From the NCBI GenBank assembly GCA_965202895.1, contig OZ241901.1, forward strand, positions 3,906,001 through 3,970,000: 64,000 bases of DNA, given 5' to 3'. The notes beneath the pieces were generated by a model. It ran no database searches, had not been told where the DNA came from, and saw nothing but the letters and a program-made list of their open reading frames with translations. Below are positions 38,112-47,000 of this stretch, piece by piece; position 1 is the stretch's first letter; every line of letters begins with the position of its first letter. Both the position numbers and the translations under genes were made by a program. This stretch comes from JAJDXW01 sp965202895. Lineage in GTDB: Bacteria; Pseudomonadota; Gammaproteobacteria; HK1.

Positions 38112-38748
38112 GGCGGATCTCCCGCACCGGCCGGGAGGAGAGGTCGAGCGGCCGATGGCTCGTGAACACGAGCGCACCGCCCGCCGCCGCATGCTCCGAG
38201 CACATGGATTCCACGAGCGCCGCTCCCTCCCGGTCGAGCGCCGCGGCCGGTTCGTCGAGCACCCACAGAACCGAATCGTCGAGGAGAAGCCTCGCGAGCG
38301 CCGCGCGGCGGCGTTGGCCCGCCGACAGGTCGCGGGCGAGGGTGCCGCGTTCGCGGGCGAGGCCCACCCGTTCCAGCGCCTCTTCGGGACGGCGCGGCGC
38401 CCGTCCCCCTCGCAGCGCGCGGGCGAACGCGAGGTTCTCGAGCGGGGTGAGGGTCTCCTTGAGCGCTTCACGGTGCCCGACGAAGGCGAGCTCGCGCCGC
38501 CACCCGGGGCCGCCGGAGGGCTCGGAGACGGCGCGCCCGCGCCAGCGGACCCGGCCCGCCTCGGGCCGCAGCAGCCCGCACACGATACGAAGGGCGGTCG
38601 TCTTGCCGCAACCGTTCGGCCCGCGGAGGCGCAGCGCTTCGCCGTTCCCCACGGCGGCCGAGAGCCCGGAGAACAGGAGCCGATCCCCGCGGCGCCCGGC
38701 CAGATCTTCGATGCCGAGCAACGGAGGTTCGGATCGGGGGCGCGGCAT
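38098..38748 (-). CDS. ccmA: ABC transporter ATP-binding protein CcmA
   Basis: 216 residues, normal length. It has Walker A GPNGCGKTT (43-51), the ABC signature LSAGQRRRAALARLLL (from 141) and Walker B LWVLDEPAAALD (D165, E166). ATP hydrolysis by CcmA releases heme-loaded CcmE. It is the first gene of the main ccm operon (A-B-C-D-E-F). The 460-base gap upstream holds repeats R4 and R3 and the presumed promoter. Confidence 0.95.
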   Translation of the reverse strand: MPRPRSEPPLLGIEDLAGRRGDRLLFSGLSAAVGNGEALRLRGPNGCGKTTALRIVCGLLRPEAGRVRWRGRAVSEPSGGPGWRRELAFVGHREALKETLTPLENLAFARALRGGRAPRRPEEALERVGLARERGTLARDLSAGQRRRAALARLLLDDSVLWVLDEPAAALDREGAALVESMCSEHAAAGGALVFTSHRPLDLSSRPVREIRLGPA

Positions 38749-38817
38749 GGGGTGCGATTCTACACCGCGCGGGCCCGGGTCCGCCGTGGCGGACCCGGAC
38801 CGGTTCGGGGCCGTTTC

Positions 38818-38977
38818 GAGCCCCGGGCGCTGTTCGCAGGCGCTTGATATGGAGGGTGGAGATCGGGGGGAGATATTTTTCACCCCCACGGAGACGGCGT
38901 TCTTCCGTGGTTTGGGGTCGGTTCGAGGGGGCTGCCGGCGGATTTCACCCCACGGAGCTGCTTGTGCGGGCACGGCG
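38818..38977. repeat. 160-bp direct repeat R4, copy 1
   Basis: Runs from CCCCGGGCGCTGTTC through GGAGATCGGGGGGAGATATT to GGATTTCACCCCACGGAG and GCGGGCACGGCG. A same-length, same-orientation copy is at 41011-41171. The two bracket the thioesterase and sulfurtransferase genes. This copy also includes an unusual AGATATTTTT patch that could host the ccmA promoter on the other strand. Confidence 0.85.
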
Positions 38978-39000
38978 AAAGCCCCACCACGCACATGCCT

Positions 39001-39134
39001 CCTTTCACGCTGTGGAATCGGTTCGTGCGGGGGAGCGCGGTTCGACCGGATCGGAGCGGCGCCGTTCCCAGGAAGAGCGATGGGCATCGACGTCCGGCCG
39101 CGAGTCGGTCCGCGTGAAGAGGTCCTGCGCGGAC
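39001..39134. repeat. MITE-like repeat R3, copy 2 (without inserted PE1)
   Basis: Matches 29230-29451 on both sides (TTTCACGCTGTGGAATCGGT; GATGGGCATCGACGTCCGGC; CGCGTGAAGAGG), but where the first copy has a complete PE1 this one has only GTTCCCAGGAA. It is therefore an empty or deleted site for PE1. It lies between R4 and the thioesterase gene. Confidence 0.7.
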
Positions 39135-39209
39135 CGCCGTCGCCCGGAACGCCGCGCAAGCGCGCCCGCCGCACGGGGATCGGGCGAACGGGTCCTGTAT
39201 CATACGCGG

Positions 39210-39734
39210 ATGGACACCGATGGACTGCTGGAGCTGCATCGCGAGGTCGTTCGCCCGGAGTACATCGACTGGAACGGGCACATGAACGTCGCGTACTACG
39301 TGCTCGTCTTCGATCATGCGACCGACGCGCTCTTCGACTACGTCGGCCTCGACGAGGCGTACCGGAAGGCGAACGGATACACGACGTTCACCCTGGAGGC
39401 GCAGGTGACCTACCAGCGCGAGGTGCTGGAGGGCGACCCGCTCCAGATCACCACCCAGGTCCTCGACTTCGACCACAAGCGCGCCCACTACTTCCACCGC
39501 ATGCACCACGCGGAGGAGGGCTGGCTCGCGGCGACGAACGAGCTCCTGAGCCTCCACATCGACACCGGGAAGCGCCGGTCGACGCCGTTCCCGGAGGACA
39601 TCTTCGCCCGCTGGGCCGAGGTGCACGCCGCCCACGCCGCCCTGCCGCGCCCCCCCGAGGCGGGCCGCCCCATGGGCATCCGCCGCCCTTCGCCGTCCGC
39701 CGCCGCCGGTTCCGGAGCTTCCGCCGTTGCCTGA
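39210..39734 (+). CDS. Hotdog-fold acyl-CoA thioesterase
   Basis: 174 residues. YIDWNGHMNVAYYVLVFDHA is the 4-hydroxybenzoyl-CoA/YbgC-type hotdog motif with the catalytic Asp, and VTYQREVLEGDPLQITTQVL plus ATNELLSLHIDT are conserved strands. Relatives include the betainyl-CoA thioesterase of carnitine breakdown, a possible specific role. The end overlaps the sulfurtransferase start by 8 bases, so the two are co-transcribed. A C-terminal Pro/Ser/Ala tail of about 25 residues is extra. Confidence 0.82.
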   Translation: MDTDGLLELHREVVRPEYIDWNGHMNVAYYVLVFDHATDALFDYVGLDEAYRKANGYTTFTLEAQVTYQREVLEGDPLQITTQVLDFDHKRAHYFHRMHHAEEGWLAATNELLSLHIDTGKRRSTPFPEDIFARWAEVHAAHAALPRPPEAGRPMGIRRPSPSAAAGSGASAVA

Positions 39735-40926
39735 CACCCTGGTCGGCGCATCGCTCCTCGCGGAGCGCCTCACGGACCCGGACTGGGCGGTCGTCGATTG
39801 CCGCCATCGGCTCACCGACCCGGACTACGGCGAAGCGGCCTATCGCGAGGCCCATATCCCGGGGGCGGTGTTCGCGCACGCGGATCGGGTGTTGAGCGGC
39901 GAGCCGGTGACGGATCGGGGGCGCCATCCGCTTCCCGGCCCCGATGCGCTGCGGTCCAGGTTCGGGGCGCTCGGAATCGATTCGAATACCCAGGTCGTCG
40001 CCTATGACGATGCGGGCGGGGCGGTCGCCGCCCGCCTGTGGTGGATGCTGCGCTACATGGGCCATCGCCGTGCGGCGGTGCTGGACGGCGGCTGGCCGGC
40101 GTGGCTCGCGGCAGGCGGGGCGACCCGGAGCGGCGAGGAGTCGCGGGCGGCCCGGAAGTTCGAGGGAGAGCCCCGGCGCGAGTGGGTCGTGACCATCGAC
40201 GAGGTCGGCTCGGCGCGGCGGCTCGTGGACAGTCGGGAGCCCGCCCGCTACCGCGGCGAGACCGAGCCGATCGACCGGGTTGCGGGACACGTTCCGGGGG
40301 CGCGCAACCACCACTTCGCCCTGAACCTCGGGGAGGACGGCCGGTTCCTCGATCCGGCGGAGGTGCGCACGCGCCTGGAGCGGACCCTGGGCGGGGCGCC
40401 GGCCGAGGAGGCGGTGTTCTATTGCGGATCGGGGGTGAGCGCCTGCCACAACCTGCTCGCGCTCGCCCACGCGGGGCTCCCCGCCGCCCGGCTCTACGTC
40501 GGCTCCTGGAGCGAGTGGTCCTCCGATGCGAGCCGCCCGGTGGCGCGCACGGCGGCGCGGGTCCGCTTCGTCGTCGGCGGCGCAGCCCTCGACGCGGAGT
40601 GTCGGGAGACCCCGACGGCCGAGGCGGTGCTCGCCGCCCTCCCGATCGAGGCGGTGGCCCGCACCTGGGGAGACGAGGTCTATTTCCCGGCCCCCGCGGC
40701 GGTGTCCCTGGAGCCCGATGCCCGCGACGTGGTGGAGGCCGGCGAGATCGCCTTCTGGGTGGAGGGGGCCAGCATCGCGATCGGGTTCGGGCCGACCCCC
40801 GCGTCGCGTGGCGGCGAGATCCGCCTCGTCGCCCCGGTCAACGTGTGGGCGGACGCGCTCGGGGAGGTCCGCACGCTCGCGTCGGTCCGGGACGGGGACC
40901 CGGTGCGGGTGGAACGCCTCTCCTGA
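39727..40926 (+). CDS. Two-domain rhodanese sulfurtransferase fused to a cyclophilin-like domain
   Basis: 399 residues; TTG start, 8-base overlap with the thioesterase. Residues 1-135 are an inactive rhodanese domain (VVAYDDAGGAVAARLWWML). Residues 155-275 are the active one, with the loop CGSGVSACHNLL and catalytic C233. This is a thiosulfate or mercaptopyruvate sulfurtransferase. Residues about 279-399 (FVVGGAALDAECRETPTAEA, RTWGDEVYFPAP, EIAFWVEGASIAIGFGPTPA, IRLVAPVNVWADAL) match the TM1367/DUF369-type cyclophilin-like fold. Such a fusion is not the usual form of either family. The junction shows no frame change, so it seems a genuine chain. Confidence 0.82.
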   Translation: MPDTLVGASLLAERLTDPDWAVVDCRHRLTDPDYGEAAYREAHIPGAVFAHADRVLSGEPVTDRGRHPLPGPDALRSRFGALGIDSNTQVVAYDDAGGAVAARLWWMLRYMGHRRAAVLDGGWPAWLAAGGATRSGEESRAARKFEGEPRREWVVTIDEVGSARRLVDSREPARYRGETEPIDRVAGHVPGARNHHFALNLGEDGRFLDPAEVRTRLERTLGGAPAEEAVFYCGSGVSACHNLLALAHAGLPAARLYVGSWSEWSSDASRPVARTAARVRFVVGGAALDAECRETPTAEAVLAALPIEAVARTWGDEVYFPAPAAVSLEPDARDVVEAGEIAFWVEGASIAIGFGPTPASRGGEIRLVAPVNVWADALGEVRTLASVRDGDPVRVERLS

Positions 40927-41010
40927 GCCCCTCGTCACGCCGGAGCCCGCCTTCGTTCTCCACGAGTGGTCGGGCTCCGCGAACGGTCGGGTCCCGGCCC
41001 ACTCGTTCGC

Positions 41011-41171
41011 GAGCCCCGGGTGCTGTTCATAACCTGTTGATATAGCGGATGGAGATCGGAGGGTGAGATATTTTTCCCCCCACGGAGACGGCGTTCTTCC
41101 GTGGTTCGGGTTCGGTTCGAGGGGGTGGCTGGCGGATTTCACCCCACGGAGCCACTTGCGCGGGCACGGCG
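41011..41171. repeat. 160-bp direct repeat R4, copy 2
   Basis: Second copy of 38818-38977, same orientation, with about 85-90% identity by eye. It ends exactly where a PE1 element (41169-41259) begins. The 40927-41398 gap is filled by these two repeats and holds no gene. Confidence 0.85.
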
Positions 41172-41259
41172 TCCTGGGAACGCTTGTATCCCGCCCGCAA
41201 ATGGGACGGCGAGGCCGACGCCGATCAATGCGGGCGGGACACCCGCGTTCCCAGGACGC
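41169..41259. repeat. Palindromic dispersed element PE1, copy C
   Basis: The most symmetric copy: ends GCGTCCTGGGAACGC and GCGTTCCCAGGACGC are an exact 15-base inverted repeat, and the inner TCCCGCCCGCA pairs with TGCGGGCGGGA. The asymmetric centre (AATGGGACGGCGAGGCCGAC) would form the loop. Confidence 0.88.
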
Positions 41260-41398
41260 CGTGCCCGAGAGCGTTCACGAGAGGCATGCCCGGCGGAAAC
41301 TCCACGGCGCACATGCCTTGTTCGCGCTTCGAGGGTGATCCGGCCCGGCTCCGTGGCGTATTCTCACCGGAGCGGATCACGACGTTTCGGGCGGGGCC

Positions 41399-42064
41399 AT
41401 GATCAGGATCTGGGGACGGCCGAATTCCATCTGCACCAAGCGGGTGCTCTGGGCCTTCGTCGAGGTCGGGGTGGAGTTCGAGCTGACCCTCGCGAGCGGG
41501 ACGATGGGTCCGGACGGCCACGTCTCGACCGGAGCGACGCCCTACGGGGGTGTCGACGAGCCCTGGTTCCGCGCCATGAACCCGAACGGCACGATCCCGG
41601 TGATCGACGACGGCGGGTTCGTGCTCTGGGAGTCGATCGCGATCCTCGCCTACGTGGCGAGCCGGTACGGCGCCGACACCCTCCTCGACGGACGCCCCGA
41701 GACCCTGGCCCGCGCCGTCCAGTGGATGGCCTGGACGAACGAGCATCTGGAGCCGGCCCTCAACACCCAGATCCTGGAGCTCCGGCGCCTCCCCGAGGAG
41801 CAGCGCACCCCCGGGGCCGCGGACGAGGCGGGCGAGGAGATCGCACGCTCGGTCGAGGCCCTGGAGGCGCAGCTCGCGCGCGGCGACTACCTGGCGGGGG
41901 AGCGTTTCTCGCTGGCCGACATCCCGGCCGGAGCGGCGGTCTACCGGTGGCGGGTCTTCGGCCGATGGGGCCGCGCCATGCCCCGCGTGGATGCGTGGCT
42001 CGCGCGGCTCGCGGAGCGGAAAGGCTTCCGGCGCCACGTCGCCCCGGTAGAGCTCCACGTCTGA
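41399..42064 (+). CDS. Glutathione S-transferase family protein
   Basis: 221 residues. The thioredoxin-like N domain has RIWGRPNSICTKRVLWAFVE and a cis-Pro/Glu-Ser glutathione site (NGTIPVIDDGGFVLWESIAI). The helical C domain contains RFSLADIPAGAAVYRW, the conserved N-capping box region. It conjugates or reduces substrates with glutathione. Class and substrate are not clear. It is monocistronic, with glutathione synthesis (gshA) elsewhere in this window. Confidence 0.9.
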   Translation: MIRIWGRPNSICTKRVLWAFVEVGVEFELTLASGTMGPDGHVSTGATPYGGVDEPWFRAMNPNGTIPVIDDGGFVLWESIAILAYVASRYGADTLLDGRPETLARAVQWMAWTNEHLEPALNTQILELRRLPEEQRTPGAADEAGEEIARSVEALEAQLARGDYLAGERFSLADIPAGAAVYRWRVFGRWGRAMPRVDAWLARLAERKGFRRHVAPVELHV

Positions 42065-42534
42065 AGTGACGTGTATTCCCGGGCCGGCGTGCGCGTTGCC
42101 GGATTGCCCGCCCGGTGTCCGTTCGAGGGGGAGCTGTGGGCGAAGCGCACGTCTTTCCCGGCTCTGGCGGCGCGGCTCCGGCGCGAGACCGAAGGACGCA
42201 CGCAAACCCCATCGGCTGTCCTGATCCGGGAAGATCGCGAGACCGGACACCGGGTCATCCGATGCGTCTGGTCGTCGATCGGTTCCGGCTCCGCCGGATC
42301 GAGTGCATGACCGCGAGATCGGGCCGGGGCGGAGCCGGCGCCGCGGTCCTCGGCCCGCCGCGGGCGGACCATAGCTGATGACGGCGGCCTTCGAGCGGCG
42401 CGCGGATACGAAGGCGGTGACGCGCCAGGACGGAACGGCCTCTCGGCAGGGACGTTTTCGAACTTGGCAGGAATTGCGGTGATGAGAGGGTGCGCCGCTC
42501 ACCGTCTCCTCCGGCAGCCCGTATGATATGCAGG
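42065..42534. other. Gene-free gap before hicA
   Basis: 470 bases without a supported gene. One plus frame (42071-42310) reads GELWAKRTSFPALAARLRRE, TQTPSAVLIREDRETG, which could be a scrap of a small regulatory or antitoxin-like protein, but the start and the rest are unconvincing. No member of the repeat families was seen. TATGATAT at 42522-42529 could be a -10 box for hicAB. Confidence 0.4.
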
Positions 42535-42717
42535 GTGAAGAGCGCGGACTTGTTCAGGGAGCTGGAACGGGCTGGATGGATCCTCGACAGGGTGCGCGGC
42601 TCGCACCATGTCTTCATCCATCCGACGAAGCCCGGATACGTCAGCGTGCCGCACCCGCGCAAGGATCCCGGCAGAGGTCTGGGGCGCAAGCTGCGCAGGC
42701 AGGCCGGATTGGCGTGA
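42535..42717 (+). CDS. hicA: HicA family mRNA interferase toxin
   Basis: 60 residues from GTG 42535 (an ATG four codons upstream is possible). KSADLFRELERAGWILDRVR, GSHHVFIHPTKPGYVSVPHP and a C-terminal LRRQAGL follow the HicA dsRBD-like fold. The catalytic His is in GSHH. HicA cleaves mRNA and is blocked by the HicB encoded 11 bases downstream. The toxin-first order is normal for hicAB. Confidence 0.9.
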   Translation: MKSADLFRELERAGWILDRVRGSHHVFIHPTKPGYVSVPHPRKDPGRGLGRKLRRQAGLA

Positions 42718-42728
42718 GGAGAAGGAGC

Positions 42729-43157
42729 ATGAAGTTCCCGATTGCAATCGAGCCGGGGGACGAGACGACGGCCTTCGGGGTCGTCGTACCGGATCTGCCC
42801 GGGTGCTTTTCCGCCGGCGATACGCTGGAGGCGGCATACGCGAACGCGGCCGAGGCGATCGAGCTGTGGATAGAGGTGGCGCTGGATGCCGGAGAGACCA
42901 TTCCCGCGCCGGGCAGTCTGTCACGGCATCGGAGCGATCCCGATCTGGCAGGCTGGATCCGGGGCATCGTGGACGTCGACCTGTCCAGGCTCGACGATGA
43001 AGCCGAACACGTCGACGTCACGTTTCCGCGCCGCATACTGCGCGCCATCGATTCGTACGCGGAGCGGCAGGGGGAAACGAGAAACAAATTCCTGGCCCGC
43101 GCGGCCCTGGACCAGATGCGGCGGGAGACCACCAGGACGAATTCTTGTTCAGGATAG
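42729..43157 (+). CDS. hicB: HicB family antitoxin with ribbon-helix-helix domain
   Basis: 142 residues; GAAGGAGC precedes the ATG. The N-terminal partial RNase H-like fold is clear (TTAFGVVVPDLPGCFSAGDT, LEAAYANAAEAIELWIE). The C-terminal DNA-binding part has VDVTFPRRILRAIDSYAERQ and NKFLARAALDQM, a ribbon-helix-helix. It neutralises HicA and represses the operon. Confidence 0.9.
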   Translation: MKFPIAIEPGDETTAFGVVVPDLPGCFSAGDTLEAAYANAAEAIELWIEVALDAGETIPAPGSLSRHRSDPDLAGWIRGIVDVDLSRLDDEAEHVDVTFPRRILRAIDSYAERQGETRNKFLARAALDQMRRETTRTNSCSG

Positions 43158-43417
43158 AAAAAACGTTTTACTTTCAAGTAAGTTGCGTTGTTTCCGAGTA
43201 AACGGTCGGGTCAGGATGTACGGGGAAGGGTGCGCTCGGGGGGATGGCGGGCACGGGCAGGGCGCTGGCCGGGGATGGGGTCGATCGCGGAGCGCGGGCT
43301 CGCCCCGACCGGCCTCGTCATGGGCGTCGAGACGGTGAGCCTGGAGCGAACCGGCGCCCTCATCGACGCCCACGACGCCGCCCCGGCTTCCAGGTGGTCA
43401 GGGCACGAGGAGGCGCC

Positions 43418-43606
43418 GCACGGCTGGCAGGGGCGCCGGGCGTAGTGACGGTGGGCTTGGGGGAGAGAGTCGAAGCGTCCCTGGATGCGCACGATGGAGA
43501 TGGCGAGGCTGGTCAGGCAGGCGAGGTTGCGCGGGAGATGGCCGGTGCGCACCCGGCAGGGTCTTCGTCGACCAACTCCACTGCCGACCTCGGCGGTGTT
43601 GGAGTC
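43418..43606 (-). pseudogene. Second C-terminal remnant of an ISAs1-like transposase
   Basis: The minus strand reads DSNTAEVGSG, then RRRPCRVRTGHLPRNLACLT and SLAISIVRIQGRFDSLPQAH. The CRVRTG..PR.LA.L.NLA...VR block is the conserved end of ISAs1-family DDE transposases. It differs from the remnant at 3320-3545, so it comes from another element. Only about 60 residues are readable and upstream coding is gone. The surrounding 490-base gap (43158-43647) holds no other gene. Confidence 0.6.
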
Positions 43607-43647
43607 GAGGATGCAAGGGAAATTCTTGACTCGTACGCTGACGAGTT

Positions 43648-44007
43648 TCATGTTCGGGTACCTCTTCTTTTCGACAGGCCCAGGAACCTTTCTACCGCCC
43701 GCTCCAACCGGGCGATGTCTTCGCTTTCGAGCCCACCGATCTTCCGCCGGAGCCTTCGTTTCGCTACGGTAGTGACCTTGTCGGCCATGATACGGGATGG
43801 AGAGTCGAGTCCGTTCCGATCGTCCGGTTCGACTGCAAGGCGAATCAGCGGCGCTCTGGTGTCGTCGGTCGTGAACGAGCAAATGGCGATCGAGCAGGTG
43901 GCGTCGAAATCATCGTCCTGCAGGACTATCGCGGGACATGCCTGGCCAGTGTAACTTCCCCCGCTGGAACCCGTCCGGATCTCTCCGCGTTTCAGGGGCG
44001 GTCCCAA
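43648..44007 (-). CDS. MazF/PemK-type toxin without adjacent antitoxin
   Basis: 119 residues. LKRGEIRTGSSGGSYTGQAC, PAIVLQDDDFDATCSIAICS, FTTDDTRAPLIRLAVEP, NGLDSPSRIMADKVTTVAKR and IGGLESEDIARLERAVERFL align along a full MazF-like chain. The start overlaps the end of the restriction enzyme gene by 16 bases on the same strand, and no antitoxin gene lies between or after. Either the antitoxin was lost, or the toxin is tied to the restriction gene. Full-length appearance argues it is still functional or only recently orphaned. Confidence 0.8.
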   Translation of the reverse strand: MGPPLKRGEIRTGSSGGSYTGQACPAIVLQDDDFDATCSIAICSFTTDDTRAPLIRLAVEPDDRNGLDSPSRIMADKVTTVAKRRLRRKIGGLESEDIARLERAVERFLGLSKRRGTRT

Positions 44008-47000
44008 ACGCTGATCGCTTCGACGAATTCCTGGTCTTCCTCGGCCTGCGCGCTGCGGGCCACGGCGAGGGCCTGGCGGTGGGCTTCTGTCTGCAAGTCG
44101 AACGTGGCTTGGGCCGAATCACGGTCGGCCTTCGCCAACAAGTCGGGCAACGTCTCGACGATCCGGGCGGTTTCCACGCTGACGTGCACGATGCGCCGCA
44201 CCGTCGCTGCCAGGTCCCTTGGATCTTCGAACCATTCGTTGGGGTCGTTGAAGATACCGCTCTGCCTGTCGCGCACGATTCGGTAGCGGTCGATAATCCA
44301 TTCGAGCGGGGTTCTGCCGTTGACCATGTATTCATGCGCTTCGGCAGGGATACCGCGCAGGCTCACGTATTCGTTGATGCGGAGGACGGTCCTGTCGTCG
44401 TCGGCGAAGCGCATTGCTCGCGCTCCGATTCGGAAGTGCTTCGGCTGCGGCTCGCCGGGTTGGGTGAAGACCGTTTCCAGAGGGTACTCCTCGCATGTCT
44501 CGTAGCCGAGATGGAGCGCGGCGAGGGCGCGGCCGGCGCGGGCGAAGGTGCAGAAGTCCTCTGCGAACGGCACGCGCGGCAGCTCCTTCACCAGATCGTC
44601 GGCGAAGCGTCCGCGCCAGTCGGGGGCATGAAGGACTCCGTAGATGTAATCGAAGACGTCGTCCTTGTCGATGGAGCCGTCGGCGTAACGGACGCGGAAG
44701 GCGCGCAAGGCGGGGTCCGTGACGTTGTCGATGCGTTCCGGTCCCGACGTGCCGCCCATGCCCGGAAGCTGGCTCTGTACGTCGCCCGGCTGCTCGTACC
44801 GGTACCTCGGGAAACATTGTCCGAATGCGATGAAGTAGAGGTCGGGCATCGTATCGACCATGAGAGCGGAGAACGGCCTGGTCGAGCCGATGCCCGGCAC
44901 GCAGATCGCGCGATTTTCCGGCCCATTGTTCGGGAAAACGGCATCCATCTGGCCTTTGTGCTGTACGAGAAGATGTTCAGCGTAGCAGTATTGTTTGACG
45001 TAAGGACGATATTGAATCTTCAGTACTTTGGCTGCCGAAAACGTAACCACTCTCCGTCGCCGAAGGTTGTTCTTCAGCTCCCTGTCCCATCGGACGTTCG
45101 AGGAATGGAGGCTTGCAACTTCGTCTACGCCGTACTTCGGGTGTTCTTCGGCGACACGCATGGCGCCCAGGTAGTCCTTCGTCACGAGCCGTGCGTTCTC
45201 CACGCAGGCTTCGTAAGAATAGTTGTAGAGGTACGCGTCTTTCCCGGTCTTGTATCCATTGCTGAACAGCTTGAATACGGCGTCGCCCCCTCGGCCGGCC
45301 TTCACCTCCTTCGAGCCCAAGGGGTAGAGCCGCTGGAACTCCTCGCTGCGCTGGCCGATCCAGTCGTGTTGCCGGTTGGGCGTGATCTCGCGCCAGTCCT
45401 CGATGCCGGCGACGGATCCGGCCTCACGCAGGATCGCCAGCTTCTCGTCGCGCTTGAGGTAGTCGCCGACGTCGCGGTACAGGATGCGGCAGCCGTCGTG
45501 TGAGGCGTCGGGGTTTCGGACCAGGATCGTGATCGCCACGGGCGCCCGCGAGCCCTGGCCGAATACCTTTCCGCCTTCGCGTCGGGAGCGTTCTCCCTGG
45601 GTGCGTTGATTCCCCCGCAAGTTCAGCACCCAGATCGCGCTGAACTCCTCGACCAGGCAGGCGCGGATGCCGGAGTCCACGTTGCCGTCGATCCAGGAGC
45701 CGTTGGTGACGAACGCGATCACCCCCTGCTCGCCGATGCGATCCGAGGCCCAGCGGATCGCCATCTTGTAGGTGTCGTACAGGCTGTTCTTCAGGGTCGC
45801 GGTCGAGCGCGCGGCGTAGGTCTCGCCGACCCGTTGCTCCAGCTCCGGGTAATCGACGTTCGGGTTGTCGTCCGCCGAGCTCCTCTGCGCCGCCGACCAC
45901 GGGGGATTGCCGACGACGACCTGGATCGGCAGGCCCTGCTGCCGCTCGGCGCGCTCGCTGTTGTCGGGCAGCCAGTCCCTGGGAAAGCCGGTCCGGTCGG
46001 TGTGCAGGTTGAAGGTGTCGGTCAGGACGATGCCTTCGAAGGGCTCGTAGTCCCTCGCCGGTGATGCCGGATCCCTGGGACCGGCGCGTCCTGGCGGACA
46101 CGGGGCGTCCCGCCCACCCTCGTCATTCCCGCGCAAGCGGGAATCCACGGGGCCTCCTGGGATCGGCGCGTCCTGACGGACGCGGTGCGTCCCGCCCGCA
46201 ACGGGCCGAAGGTCCGATTGATTGTCCATGCGGGCGGGACGCCCGCGTTCCCAGATGCCGCCGCTTGGGTGGTCATGGCGCCGGCCGTGGAAGGCTTCCT
46301 CGACGTGGACGGCGGCGATGTAGTAGGCCAGCAGTACGATCTCGTTGGCGTGCAGCTCCCGGCGGTACTTCCTCTCGAGGTCCCGGTCGGCGATCAGGGC
46401 GGACTGGAGCAGGCGGACGAGGAAGATGCCGGTCCCGGTGAAGGGATCGAGCACGTGGACGCCTTCGTCGCTCAAGCCGCGTCCAAACTCCTCGCGCAGC
46501 ACGTGGTCGGCGCTCTCCAGGATGAAGTCCACGATCTCGACCGGGGTGTAGACGATGCCGAGGCGTTCGGTGTCCTTCTTGAGCGCGGTCGCGAAGAACT
46601 TCTCGTAGAGCTCCATCAGCACCCGCTGCCGCGCCGCGCTGTTGTCGAGGCCGCGGGCGCGCATCCGGACGCTCTCGTAGAAGCGCTCCAGGTCCCGCAC
46701 CTCGTTCTCGAGGCCGAACTCGCCGAAGTCCTGCCGCAGGGCGTCCAGGGCCCGGGCCACCGGGTTGGCGGCCGCGAAGTCGTAGTGCTCGAACAGCGCC
46801 TCGAAGACCGGGCGGGTCAGGATGTGCTGCGCCATGATCTCGATGGCGTTGCCGCGGTCGATCGACTCGTTGATCGAGACCTTCAGCTCCTCGTGGAACG
46901 CGCCGAACCACTCGCGCAGGGCTTCGTTGCCGGGGGCGGCCAGCAGGTTCCCGATTCGGTGGAGCAGCCGGGTGAAGATGTCCGCGACGTCCCTGGCCCA

